Positions 7,655-15,301 of a stretch of DNA of 64,000 nt are shown piece by piece (position 1 is the stretch's first letter; the number at the start of each line of letters is the position of its first letter). The notes beneath the pieces were generated by a model. The model was given only the letters and a program-made list of their open reading frames with translations, searched no databases and was not told the origin of the DNA. The stretch is from Blastochloris sulfoviridis. Lineage in GTDB: Bacteria; Pseudomonadota; Alphaproteobacteria; Rhizobiales; Xanthobacteraceae. Where the stretch lies: contig NZ_VWPL01000004.1 in assembly GCF_008630065.1 (NCBI RefSeq), positions 1-64,000 on the forward strand. The letters run 5' to 3'. The position numbers and the translations under genes are program-made.

Positions 7655-9474
7655 ACATGATGCTGACCCCGGCATCGATCAGCGACGCGGTCGCGCTCCC
7701 CGCCTTCGCTGCCATCGGCACCACCACCGCAACCAACCTCGCATCGCGCACGATTGCCTCGCTGCGGCAGAACTTCGCCGAGATCGGCCACGCACCGACA
7801 CCTGAGATGTGGACCGCCTTGCAGGACGTGGCGAACACGTTGGAGCGCATGGCGGAAGGCACGGCCGATCCGGTCGTCTACCTCTCCAGCCTCGACCCCG
7901 GCGTCGGCAAGACCTCGACGGTGATCCACTTCATCCGAGCCCTGCTTGCTTCCTCGGCGCACACCGACGTTGCCGTTCTCGTGTGCGTCGGCCGGCGTGA
8001 GCAGATCGAGGCCATCGTCCAGGAGGCCGCTCTGGAGCCGGCAGACTTCGCGGTGCTCACCAGCGACGAACGCCTCAACGCCCTCGGCTGCGGCGACGCG
8101 AACCACGCCCGTGTGCTGTTCACGACGCACAGCATGATCGAACATCGATGCGAGGGGCGTTGGTTCCCGGAGGTGTCGGCCTTCCACTATCGAGGGCACG
8201 TCCGCGCCGTGCGCATCTGGGACGAGGCGATCCTGCCGGGGCAGGCGTTGACCATCGGCCGCGATGATCTCGCCTTCCTGTTCAAGCCGCTGCGGGGAAC
8301 GCATCCCGAGTTGGCTGGCGACGTGGAGACGCTCTTCACCAAGCTGGGCGAGATGGAAGACGGCACGATCCTCCAGGTCCCCGATCTGGCCGAGCATCAT
8401 GGCGTGTCGCTGAACGATGCGCTGCATCTCGTTGATGGCGGCTCGGCCGATCAGATCGCGGCGGTGGAGGCGCTGTGGTTCCTGTTCGGCAAGATGGCGA
8501 CCGTGCGTCGCGATGGCGCCTACGGCAACACGATGCTGGATTACCGGGAGACCCTGCCCGAAGGCATCCAGCCGCTGCTTGCGCTCGACGCTTCGGCGCG
8601 TGTGCGGACGGCCTATGACCTGTGGCACGACAACCGTGGTGGGCTCGTGAAGCTCGCCACAGCAACGAAGAGCTACGACCGGCACACCATCCACATCTGG
8701 TGCCGATCCGGCGGGAAGTCTGCCTTCCGCAAGTCGGGGCCGGAGCTGATCGAGGGCATCGTCGAGACGATCCGCACCCGACCGGATGAGGAGTGGCTCG
8801 TCATCCACCACAAGAACGCGGGCGCAGACCTGGAGGCAGCGGTGACACGCCTCCTGCCCGGCGTTCGTGTCCACTTCGTGAACTGGGGACGACACGACGC
8901 CACGAACGCCTTCGCCAACGTGCCGAACGTGATCCTGGCCGGAACGCTGTTCTACCGGACATCGCACTACGAGGCCGTAGGACGGATGGCGTCGGGGCGA
9001 CCGTCCTCGACAGGGCCGTTCCCGTCATCCGAGATGAAGACGGTCATGGCCGGCGAGAACAGCCACCTGATCCTTCAGGCGCTATGTCGTGGTGCCGTTC
9101 GTCGCTGTGTCGATGGTGGGTGTCCCGAGACGCGGACCTACATCATCGCCAGCACCCGAAGCGGCATTCCGGCAGCACTGCCTCGCATCTTCCCCGGTGT
9201 GCGGGTTCTCCCGTGGCGACCGATCCAGCGACCGCTCTCGGGCAAGATCGGTGAAGCGGTGGCGTTCATCAAGGAACGGCTTGAGGCCGATCCGACCGCC
9301 ACCGTCACCTTCGCCGACGTGAGGAAGCACATCGGTGGCATGGATGCGTCGAACTTCATAAAGACGGTCCGGCAGCACCCGATGTTCATCGAAACGCTCG
9401 CCGAGGAGGGCATCGTGGAGTGTGGGACGGGTCGTCGTCTGACCGGGTTCAAACGCCTGTTCGAGCCGATCTGA
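7651..9474 (+). CDS. DEAD/DEAH-box-like helicase family protein of plasmid type
   Basis: A 607-residue P-loop protein. The Walker A motif is DPGVGKTST (residues 82-90), and a Walker B-like IWDEA (189-193) stands where helicases have DEAH-type boxes. The rest (residues 350-500) resembles a second RecA-like half, with VIHHKN and FYRTSHYEAVGRM segments. The final 70 residues may form a winged-helix-like tail. Proteins of this kind occur on plasmids and islands of alphaproteobacteria, where they are thought to serve element replication; the precise role is not known to me. It is coupled to rnhA by the ATGA overlap, so an RNase H/helicase functional pair is likely. Confidence 0.65.
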   Translation: MNMMLTPASISDAVALPAFAAIGTTTATNLASRTIASLRQNFAEIGHAPTPEMWTALQDVANTLERMAEGTADPVVYLSSLDPGVGKTSTVIHFIRALLASSAHTDVAVLVCVGRREQIEAIVQEAALEPADFAVLTSDERLNALGCGDANHARVLFTTHSMIEHRCEGRWFPEVSAFHYRGHVRAVRIWDEAILPGQALTIGRDDLAFLFKPLRGTHPELAGDVETLFTKLGEMEDGTILQVPDLAEHHGVSLNDALHLVDGGSADQIAAVEALWFLFGKMATVRRDGAYGNTMLDYRETLPEGIQPLLALDASARVRTAYDLWHDNRGGLVKLATATKSYDRHTIHIWCRSGGKSAFRKSGPELIEGIVETIRTRPDEEWLVIHHKNAGADLEAAVTRLLPGVRVHFVNWGRHDATNAFANVPNVILAGTLFYRTSHYEAVGRMASGRPSSTGPFPSSEMKTVMAGENSHLILQALCRGAVRRCVDGGCPETRTYIIASTRSGIPAALPRIFPGVRVLPWRPIQRPLSGKIGEAVAFIKERLEADPTATVTFADVRKHIGGMDASNFIKTVRQHPMFIETLAEEGIVECGTGRRLTGFKRLFEPI

Positions 9475-9490
9475 TCTAACGACAAGGAGA

Positions 9491-9511
9491 GCCGGGATCG
9501 GTGACCCCGGC
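9491..9511 (+). terminator. Hairpin after the helicase gene
   Basis: GCCGGG (9491-9496) pairs with CCCGGC (9506-9511) across an 8-9 nt loop, 16 bp after the helicase stop. There is no T-run, so it is at most a weak or Rho-assisted terminator. Confidence 0.25.
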
Positions 9512-9522
9512 CCTCGCCGGTT

Positions 9523-9573
9523 GATGTGGTACTCGGACGTATAAAGACCCTTTATACAAAAAAGTACCACATC
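9523..9573. repeat. Nested 51-bp inverted repeat (two-stage hairpin)
   Basis: GATGTGGTACT (9523-9533) is the exact reverse complement of AGTACCACATC (9563-9573). Inside it, GTATAAAG (9539-9546) is the exact reverse complement of CTTTATAC (9550-9557) around a 3-nt loop. The two stems are separated by a symmetric 5x5 mismatch (CGGAC opposite AAAAA). Such a structure suits a replication or transfer initiation site, a recombinase site or a structured RNA. It lies between the rnhA-helicase pair and the serine recombinase in otherwise gene-poor DNA. Its function is unknown. Confidence 0.7.
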
Positions 9574-9903
9574 GACACTTGTCAAAGCCCAGCGCTGTCG
9601 GGCTGGCGTGTCGCCGGTTCTGCTCTGATCGCAGTTTCGGAGCCGGCGGGGAGCCAGAGGGGGCCGACCGAAACGCCATCGGCGTCATTCGGCGCTTGGC
9701 TGTGAGCGTAGGACTGCGCCGGGGGAACCGTGGATGGGACCCGGTGGAAAATGACCCCACCCCCTCACGATGTTTTGGCAGAAATTTTCGAGACGCCCCC
9801 TCGAACTTCGTCGCTGCGGAAAATCCCCCGTGGGTGGGGTCGTCGCTGACTTGCCTCGGCGTGGGTTGATGCCGACCACCACCGCCGCGCCATCCCGCCG
9901 GCC

Positions 9904-10161
9904 ATGGTCAGCCGCATCGTGTCGCCACCCATCCTCCAGCCCGGCGAAACGCTGGACGGTGCCCCTGCCCTGCTGCTGACGGTCGGCCCTGACCGCTGGC
10001 CGGTGTTGATCGCCCCCGACGATTTCGACCACGTGACCACCGCCACCGGCTTCAAGCTGTGGGGTGTCCAGGGACGAAATGTCGTCGTCGGGGATGACGA
10101 TCCACGGGCCGGACGGCCTCGGGTCGTCGGAGAGCACCAGCCGACTGCGGATGTCCGCTAG
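9904..10161 (+). CDS. Possible small protein, uncharacterised
   Basis: An 85-residue frame starting ATG at 9904. The middle (LLLTVGPDRWPVLIAPDDFD) resembles the opening strands of HNH/AP2-type homing-endonuclease-like proteins, which suggests a truncated relative, but no HNH residues follow. No good ribosome site is visible. It may be a remnant rather than a gene. Confidence 0.3.
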   Translation: MVSRIVSPPILQPGETLDGAPALLLTVGPDRWPVLIAPDDFDHVTTATGFKLWGVQGRNVVVGDDDPRAGRPRVVGEHQPTADVR

Positions 10162-10199
10162 ACCACGGCCTATTGGGACGTCCGGTTCCGCGTTCGGTC

Positions 10200-10234
10200 G
10201 CGTCCAATAGCACCATTCTTGACATTCTGGACGC
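10200..10234. promoter_or_regulatory. Inverted repeat upstream of the serine recombinase, possible res-like site
   Basis: GCGTCCA (10200-10206) and TGGACGC (10228-10234) form a 35-bp dyad with a 21-bp spacer, ending 46 bp before the recombinase start. The size and position match crossover subsites of Tn3-type resolvases. A second, imperfect dyad (TATTGGGACG with CGTCCAATA) overlaps its left arm. Confidence 0.35.
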
Positions 10235-10280
10235 CAACGACTCCAATGCCTAGACCCATTCGGACACTTGGAGCCGCGTC

Positions 10281-10886
10281 ATGCTCATCGGATACGCCCG
10301 GACATCGACTACTGAACAGGAGGCCGGGCTGGAGGCCCAGCTTCGTGACCTCACCGCCGCCGGATGCGAGCGGGTGTTCTCAGAGCGGGTGTCGTCGGTG
10401 GCACCACGGGCCGAGTTGGAGGCGGCATTGGCGTTCGTGCGCGATGGCGACACGCTGGTGGTGACGAAGCTCGACCGCCTCGCCCGAACCGTCACCAAGG
10501 CCTGGGAGGTCGTCGAGCGGTTGGAGGCCAAGGGCGTCGGCCTCCGCATCCTCAGCCTTGGCGGTGACATCGTGGACACCCGCAGCGCCACCGGGAAGCT
10601 GATCCTCACGATCTTCGCCGGCTTCGCCCAGTTCGAACGCGAGATGATGCTGGAGCGGCAGCGGGAGGGGATCGCCAAGGCCAAGACCGAAGGCCGCTAT
10701 AAAGGCCGCAAGCCCACCGCTCGGGCCAAGGCCGAGGAGGCCCGCCGGCTCCACGCCGAGGGCAAGACGGTCACAGAGGTTGCCAAGGCCCTTGGGATTG
10801 GGAGGGCGAGCGTCTATAGGGCGATCGGGCCCCAACTCATAACCAAGCCCATGCAGTTGATCTGGCCCCAGCAATCGCCGAATTGA
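10281..10886 (+). CDS. Serine recombinase (resolvase/invertase family)
   Basis: Cuts and rejoins DNA through a covalent serine intermediate; small members resolve cointegrates or invert segments. The catalytic serine lies in the N-terminal YARTSTTEQ motif (S9), with the arginine-rich active-site segment KLDRLART (about 60-67) and the GKLILTIFAGFAQFERE dimer/E-helix region. The C-terminal HTH_7 domain is clear (EGKTVTEVAKALGIGRASVYRAI, split by the turn). At 201 aa it is slightly longer than Tn3 resolvases; the last 18 residues do not look native. An inverted repeat just upstream may be its target site. Confidence 0.9.
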   Translation: MLIGYARTSTTEQEAGLEAQLRDLTAAGCERVFSERVSSVAPRAELEAALAFVRDGDTLVVTKLDRLARTVTKAWEVVERLEAKGVGLRILSLGGDIVDTRSATGKLILTIFAGFAQFEREMMLERQREGIAKAKTEGRYKGRKPTARAKAEEARRLHAEGKTVTEVAKALGIGRASVYRAIGPQLITKPMQLIWPQQSPN

Positions 10887-11226
10887 AGGTGGTGGTCTCC
10901 ACGTCGCTGGAGGCGCCAGCGGTCACCGAATACAGGTTCGTCAGCTCATACGCCGGCTCCGAATGCAGCCGCGCTGCTGGGGTTTTTCCGCGGATGCGTG
11001 AGCCCATCTGTCTTTTTGATCTATCAGCCGGCAAGGAGGTCACGAGCGAATTGCCGAGCACCCTCAAGCTCTTGATTTTTCACCTGATCGCGTTCCAAGG
11101 CCTTACTGTCTGTTCGGAAACTCGATTGGAGCAGTTACCCCTCATGGGATCTGGGGTGTGCGGCAGGATACCAAGCGGCGCCCTTTCTTCCGGCGTGGGT
11201 GCCCGTTCCACGCCAAGTGGTTAGTT
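10887..11226. other. Intergenic region, 340 bp
   Basis: Open frames exist on both strands but none shows domain signatures, a good ribosome site or homology that I recognise. Probably decayed island DNA. It separates the serine recombinase from the convergent membrane-protein gene. Confidence 0.4.
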
Positions 11227-11607
11227 CTAAGAAGCCGGTTTTCCCATTATTTCTAGAAGGCTTATGAGGGCATACGTTCCGGTGGAGAATGCGATGATCC
11301 CGGCCATAGTGAGGTAGAATGATATCATTCTAATCCACTTCAAATACTTGGTGGTGGTTTCGTCCTGTTCGTATTCAGACCGGATATATGCAGCCCATAG
11401 GCAGCCAAAATAGGCGACGCCAGAGGCCATTATACCGCCCCAGAAATACTTGGCTTGGGTTGCAGCAAGGCTAGAAACTGCAAGGAGCAAAGAAAGCTCA
11501 TTGATACCGCTTACGGAGGCGGCAACAGTCGCAAGCGCCACCCCGTTCGCAACAAGCGCGTATCCCGCAATGGACTGAACCAGCCCTTCAATTCGTGTCT
11601 CGAACAT
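11227..11607 (-). CDS. Small multi-pass membrane protein, unknown function
   Basis: About 126 residues from the ATG at 11607, with four hydrophobic segments (roughly 12-32, 38-54, 58-77 and 95-118) and a charged loop (RSEYEQDETTTKYLKW) between the third and fourth. The frame is open to a GTG at 11817; that longer form would add a basic N-terminus and an LSGC lipobox-like motif, so a 196-residue lipoprotein-like start cannot be excluded. Base composition is lower in GC than the chromosome beyond 12500. No family recognised. Confidence 0.5.
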   Translation of the reverse strand: MFETRIEGLVQSIAGYALVANGVALATVAASVSGINELSLLLAVSSLAATQAKYFWGGIMASGVAYFGCLWAAYIRSEYEQDETTTKYLKWIRMISFYLTMAGIIAFSTGTYALISLLEIMGKPAS

Positions 11608-11902
11608 ATCCCAAATGCCTACCAGTTCCCGTAATGTTCGCCAATGCCGCCCTCGCTGCATCCACAGGCAGCGAATTACACGCTGACTCATGAATGGCGC
11701 GTTCCTGATGATCTCGGCACCATCCCGAGCGCGACATCCAGACAGCGACAAACCAACGAATGCAACCGGAATTAGGGCATGGATGGTCCTTGCCGGCCGG
11801 GAACTGGACTGGCCCACGCCCTGATCAGAAGCGGTCAGAAAACTCCTAATCTTTCAACGCCTCGCGGGTTGGGTTTTTCAATCTATTTCTGGGCACCAAG
11901 CG
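11608..11902. other. Region upstream of the membrane-protein gene
   Basis: If the membrane protein starts at 11607, about 295 bp separate it from the integrase remnant. I see no other gene or clear signal here. Confidence 0.3.
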
Positions 11903-12372
11903 CTAACCGCGGCGCAATCCCAGCCCCTCGATGGCACTCGGCGGCTTCAGGCCGGTGACGTTTTCCGTCGGGACCTGGAGCGGAACGCCCGAGCCGTAAC
12001 GTCGTCCGTCGCCTCGCCGACGCCTTCGAGGCTGTGGCCAGTGAGAGCGTCGTGAACCACCTCCTCGATGCGGGCGGCACGGCACATGTCCTTGAAGGTG
12101 TGCCGGGGCGAGTGGAAATCCTTGCGCCGATCGTCACCGACGATCCCCAGATGGACGCGGCGCCACCGGCTGAACCACTTCGACCACGCCGCCTCCCACC
12201 GGGTGGCTTTCTTGCCACGCGGCTCCAGGCCGGGGAACAACAGCGCAGTGTTGCTTGTCGCATCGCTTCGGCGCATCGCGACAAAGTCCAAGAAACCCAC
12301 ATCGCGCATGATGGGGTGAATGGGCACCCGACGCCGCGACGACCTCGCCTTCAGCTTCACGCTACAGAGGGC
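11903..12372 (-). pseudogene. Tyrosine integrase C-terminal remnant, frameshifted
   Basis: Catalytic-domain fragment of a second phage-type integrase. One frame holds RRRVPIHP, GFLDFV and FHSPRHTFKDM (the HxxR box) and then LTGHS (second histidine). The next expected block, GRRYGSG with the nucleophilic tyrosine, lies in a different frame downstream, so a single-base shift has separated histidine and tyrosine. The N-terminal two thirds are missing and an in-frame stop precedes the fragment. The island-end position next to the tRNA fragment suggests the original integrase of this or an older element. Confidence 0.75.
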
Positions 12373-12459
12373 TTTCCATCCGCCCCCCCGAGCTGATACA
12401 CCAAGCGCATCCGGCGGAGCGAAAAGCCCTTTGATATCAGCGCAATAGGCAACTGTCCC

Positions 12460-12487
12460 GACAGTTCAATCCTGTCCGGCAGCACCA
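12460..12487 (+). repeat. tRNA 3'-end fragment, likely attR of the island
   Basis: GACAG-TTCAATC-CTGTC forms a perfect T-arm (12460-12476), followed by acceptor strand CGGCAGC (12477-12483), discriminator A and CCA (12485-12487). No D-arm or anticodon arm precedes it, so this is not a functional tRNA. A tRNA whose 5' acceptor strand is GCTGCCG is predicted at the other island end. Confidence 0.7.
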
Positions 12488-12586
12488 GCCCGCTTCCCGA
12501 AAAACCGGCAGAAACGCCCTCGCGATCTGGGGCTTGCGGGATTTGTGGCTTGCACGATCTGGGGCTTGCCGGAGGCGTCCCTGCCC

Positions 12587-12979
12587 TCAGTGCCGCGAGA
12601 ACAGATCGCGCAGCTTGCACAAGGTGGTGGTGATGTCGAAGCGCGGGTCGGGCAGCGCCTCGCCTGCGAGGATGCGCGTCAGCGCCTTTTGCGGGTCGGT
12701 CTCGCCGGTCAGCAGCACGTCGGCGCCGCGCGTCTTCATGTGGCGCAGGAAGCCGTCGCCGGCACTGCCCGCGACGATGATCTCGACGCCGTCCAGCGGG
12801 TGCGGCCCCTCATTGTTGAAATAGTGGAACACCTGGTCCCCGGTCAGCTCGACGCGGGCGGGCTCGGGCAGCGGCGCGCCGTCGCGATGGCCCGACAGGT
12901 CGTAGAGCAGCCAGCAGGCCGCCTTCCCGGCATGGCCGCTGACCGTGGCCCAATCCCTGGTGGCGACGGCGATCTTCAT
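12587..12979 (-). CDS. NifB/NifX/NafY-like iron-molybdenum-cofactor-binding-family protein
   Basis: A single-domain protein of the dinitrogenase iron-molybdenum cofactor family (130 aa). Members bind metal clusters or serve as stand-alone proteins of unknown function outside nitrogen fixation. Visible: the N-terminal MKIAVATRD strand, FHYFNNEGPHPLDG, the typical VEIIVAGSAGDGF and GADVLLTGE segments, and the alanine/leucine helix ending LCKLRDLF. The ATG at 12979 gives a normal family length; the upstream frame lacks the domain. No nif genes are nearby, so a nitrogenase role is not supported. First intact chromosomal gene after the island. Confidence 0.75.
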   Translation of the reverse strand: MKIAVATRDWATVSGHAGKAACWLLYDLSGHRDGAPLPEPARVELTGDQVFHYFNNEGPHPLDGVEIIVAGSAGDGFLRHMKTRGADVLLTGETDPQKALTRILAGEALPDPRFDITTTLCKLRDLFSRH

Positions 12980-13136
12980 GACTCGGCATCCATCCCGCGA
13001 GGCGTGCGCGCCGCCCGCCATCACCGCCGGTTTTGGCACCGGCGAAGCCGCACGGTCAACCGCGCCCTCCCCCTCCCGCTTTCGCAGGCTCGTACCAAAA
13101 TGCGTCGCAGAAGAACTCGGCTTCGCAGCCGAAGTT

Positions 13137-13228
13137 GAGCAGTCTCCGCAACCGTGAATACCGGTTTGCAGAAGAGACTGCGACACCTCAAAAAGCCTGG
13201 AGCGCCCGATCTGATGCGGCAGATCGGC
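13137..13228 (-). repeat. RIME-like dispersed palindromic repeat, copy 1
   Basis: About 90 bp, reverse orientation relative to the copies at 30276 and 43022. Shares ACCGGTTT, TGCGACA and CCGATCTGATGC...AGATCGG segments. Rhizobial genomes carry such intergenic mosaic elements (RIME). Confidence 0.6.
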
Positions 13229-13248
13229 TCTTGCACCAGCGGCGCGCG

Positions 13249-14496
13249 TCAGCGGCAGCGGGCGTGCTGATCCTCGACCCAGGCGGCGAGCGCCGCGGCA
13301 TCGAGCGGGCGCGAGAACATGCGTCCCTGCACCAGCGCGCAGCCGGCCTCGGCCAGCCGATCGAGCGTCATCGCGTCGTCGACGCCGTCGGCAACCAGCA
13401 TGATGCGGAAATGCCGGGCCAGCAGGATAGCGGCCTTGGCCACCTGCCAGGAGCAGTCCTGGCTGGCGCAGTCCTCGCACGAGCTCTTCTCGCAGCCCTC
13501 CTGCCCGCAGCCCACCTCCTCGCCGGAGGCCGGCTCGGTGATGCCGGCGCCGGGCCGGCCGGCGGCGAGCAGGCTGCGGTCGAGCTTGACCTGGTCGAGC
13601 GACAGGCGGGCCAGCGCGCGCAGCGACAGCAGGCCACAGCCGAACTGCGTCAGGCCGATGCGCACGCCGCGGCGGCGCAGCCCGGCCAGGATGGGGCCGA
13701 TGCGCTCGGCCTGCGCCATCGCCACGCCCGCGGGAATCTCCAGCACCAGGGTGGAGGCCGGCACGCCGGCGGCCGCCACGGCGGCGCCGATCTGGTCGGC
13801 GAGATCGGCCTCCGCCAGCCAGGCCGGCGGGACCGGCAGCGCGACGCGGAAGCCGCCATGGCGCCGCACCAGGCCGGCGCAGGCGGCAAGGGCGCTGCCC
13901 AGCAGCGCCCCGATGCCGCGGTCGGCCTCGCCCAGCAGCACCTCGCACCCGACCGGCGCGCCGGTGACCACGTCGATGCGCGGCTGGAACAGAATCCGGG
14001 GCTCGGCCAGTGCCCGCGGCGGATCGCCGGCGGCACCCGCAGGCGCCGTCTCCGGCGCCTGTCCGGTCGGGATCGCCTGCACCAGCGCCTGGCGCAGCAC
14101 GGCAATGCTGAGCGGCTTGGGGATCGGGCCGCGCACGTCCAGGCCGAGCTTGCGGCCGACGCGGACCGCCGGCGGCGGCATGATCTCGCCGCTGCCGCTG
14201 ATCACCACCACCGGCGTGTCCTTGAGCGCGCTGGCCATCGCCTTCAGCGCCTGGATGCCGTGGCGCTCGGCCAGCGAGAGATCGAACACCACGCAGGCCG
14301 GAGGGCCTTCATCAAGGCAGTGCAGCGCCTCCTCCGGCGTCGCCGCCCCGGTCGACGCATAGCCGAGCTGGGCGCCGATGCGGCAGATGATGGTGCGCTG
14401 GACGAGATCGTCGTCGATCACCAGGAGGCGCGGCGCCGGCCGCACGGCGGAGGATGGGCAGGCGCCCAAGGCGAAGCGGGGCTGGGTGTGCGGCAT
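13249..14496 (-). CDS. Response regulator with degenerate EAL domain and cysteine cluster
   Basis: A receiver domain (residues about 22-142; acidic pocket IDDD at 27-30, phospho-acceptor D72 in VVFDLSL, conserved K127 in PKP) fused to an EAL-type cyclic-di-GMP phosphodiesterase fold (about 165-410). The EAL domain looks catalytically dead: the motif is EVL, and the usual DDFGTG loop is TQFGCG (283-288), lacking both aspartates. An inserted segment carries five cysteines (C330, C335, C340, C343, C348; C-x4-C-x4-C-x2-C-x4-C), which may bind a metal or cluster. It may therefore sense a signal or bind c-di-GMP without hydrolysing it. The ATG at 14496 removes an unlikely N-terminal extension. Confidence 0.75.
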   Translation of the reverse strand: MPHTQPRFALGACPSSAVRPAPRLLVIDDDLVQRTIICRIGAQLGYASTGAATPEEALHCLDEGPPACVVFDLSLAERHGIQALKAMASALKDTPVVVISGSGEIMPPPAVRVGRKLGLDVRGPIPKPLSIAVLRQALVQAIPTGQAPETAPAGAAGDPPRALAEPRILFQPRIDVVTGAPVGCEVLLGEADRGIGALLGSALAACAGLVRRHGGFRVALPVPPAWLAEADLADQIGAAVAAAGVPASTLVLEIPAGVAMAQAERIGPILAGLRRRGVRIGLTQFGCGLLSLRALARLSLDQVKLDRSLLAAGRPGAGITEPASGEEVGCGQEGCEKSSCEDCASQDCSWQVAKAAILLARHFRIMLVADGVDDAMTLDRLAEAGCALVQGRMFSRPLDAAALAAWVEDQHARCR

Positions 14497-14660
14497 GGTG
14501 CGCGCTCCGGGCCGGCAGCGGCCTGTCTCGGAGAACCACGGCCGGAACCCGCCGACACTAGACCCGTACCTCCTAATGATTTCGCAACAAGATGATTTCG
14601 CAACCAGTCGGACGGCGTCCGGGCGATCCCGCAAGAACGCGCGGCGGCGGCCGCCGCCGC

Positions 14661-14882
14661 TCAGGCCTTCCGGAGGAACTCGGTCTTCAGCACGAGACCC
14701 TTGACCTGCTTGGTGTTGCACTCGATCTCGCCGGGATTGCCGGTCAGCCGGATGCCCTTCACCAGCGTGCCGCGCTTGATGGTCTCCGACGTGCCCTTGA
14801 CCTTCAGATCCTTGATGACGGTGACGGAATCGCCATCCGCAAGCTGGTTGCCGTTGCTGTCCCGGACGATCTCGTCGCTCAT
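14661..14882 (-). CDS. PhnA/YjdM C-terminal-domain protein
   Basis: A 73-residue protein matching the C-terminal domain of the PhnA (YjdM, so-called alkylphosphonate utilisation) family: VRDSNGNQLADGDSVTVIKD, LKVKGTS, IKRGTLVKGIRL and IECNTKQVKGLVLKTEFLRK. Full-length members also have an N-terminal zinc ribbon, which is absent here, as in many alphaproteobacterial copies. The name is historical and a phosphonate role is unproven. The ATG is at 14882; a C-rich tandem repeat lies just upstream. Confidence 0.85.
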   Translation of the reverse strand: MSDEIVRDSNGNQLADGDSVTVIKDLKVKGTSETIKRGTLVKGIRLTGNPGEIECNTKQVKGLVLKTEFLRKA

Positions 14883-15301
14883 GTCTTTTTCTCCCAACTG
14901 CCGGTCCCTGCAGGTTCCGGTCCCTTCAGGTTCCGGTCCTGGCGAACCCGGCCTGACGATGCCGCGTGTGGTACGCCAGGAAACATTGGGCGGAAAAGGA
15001 TTTTTCAACGACGGGCCGGCGGGGCGCCGCCTCTCCAGGCCGGATCTCGCGTGAAGCCCTGCCGGGCACCCGCGAGCGGAGGGGCGCCCTCGACCCCGCG
15101 CATCAAGGCGCGGGAAGCACGACAGTCGGATGCCGTGACCGGATGCAAAGCATGCGGCCTTCCGCATTGCTTCGCCTGCACCGTCTGCAAGAAATCGGCA
15201 TATTTCTAAGCAAATGCGACGCTCGCCGGTCATCGCAAGAAAATATTTTTGATCTACAGACGTAGGATTGAAATTCCGCGCTCATTTTGAGGGTTAACTC
15301 A
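14883..15301. other. Intergenic region, 419 bp
   Basis: Contains a short tandem repeat near 14903-14941 (15-bp units with CAGGTTCCGGTCC) directly before the PhnA-type gene, and an AT-rich stretch (15210-15290) before the RTX gene that probably holds its promoter. No gene seen. Confidence 0.45.

Larger units (their letters stand above)
1..12487. mobile_element. Right part of an integrated genomic island
   Basis: This is an inference from several direct observations. The stretch carries an IS256-type element, a 5'-truncated tyrosine integrase, a restriction-modification module, a BRO-N protein, an RNase H/helicase pair, a serine recombinase and a second, frameshifted tyrosine integrase. It ends at a sequence identical in form to the 3' part of a tRNA (T-arm, acceptor strand, CCA). 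Islands that enter tRNA 3' ends leave an intact tRNA at one end and such a fragment at the other, so the intact tRNA should be left of position 1. The true left end is outside the window. Confidence 0.6.

Noticed and set aside
10883..11224. 113-codon frame after the serine recombinase
   Set aside because: No family, no ribosome site, composition unlike a coding region; treated as decayed island DNA.
12430..12487. Complete tRNA gene
   Set aside because: Only the T-arm and 3' acceptor strand can be formed; no D-arm, anticodon arm or 5' acceptor strand precedes it.
12587..12979. Nitrogen-fixation gene
   Set aside because: The NifX/NifB-like fold is shared by many stand-alone proteins, and no nif gene is in the window.
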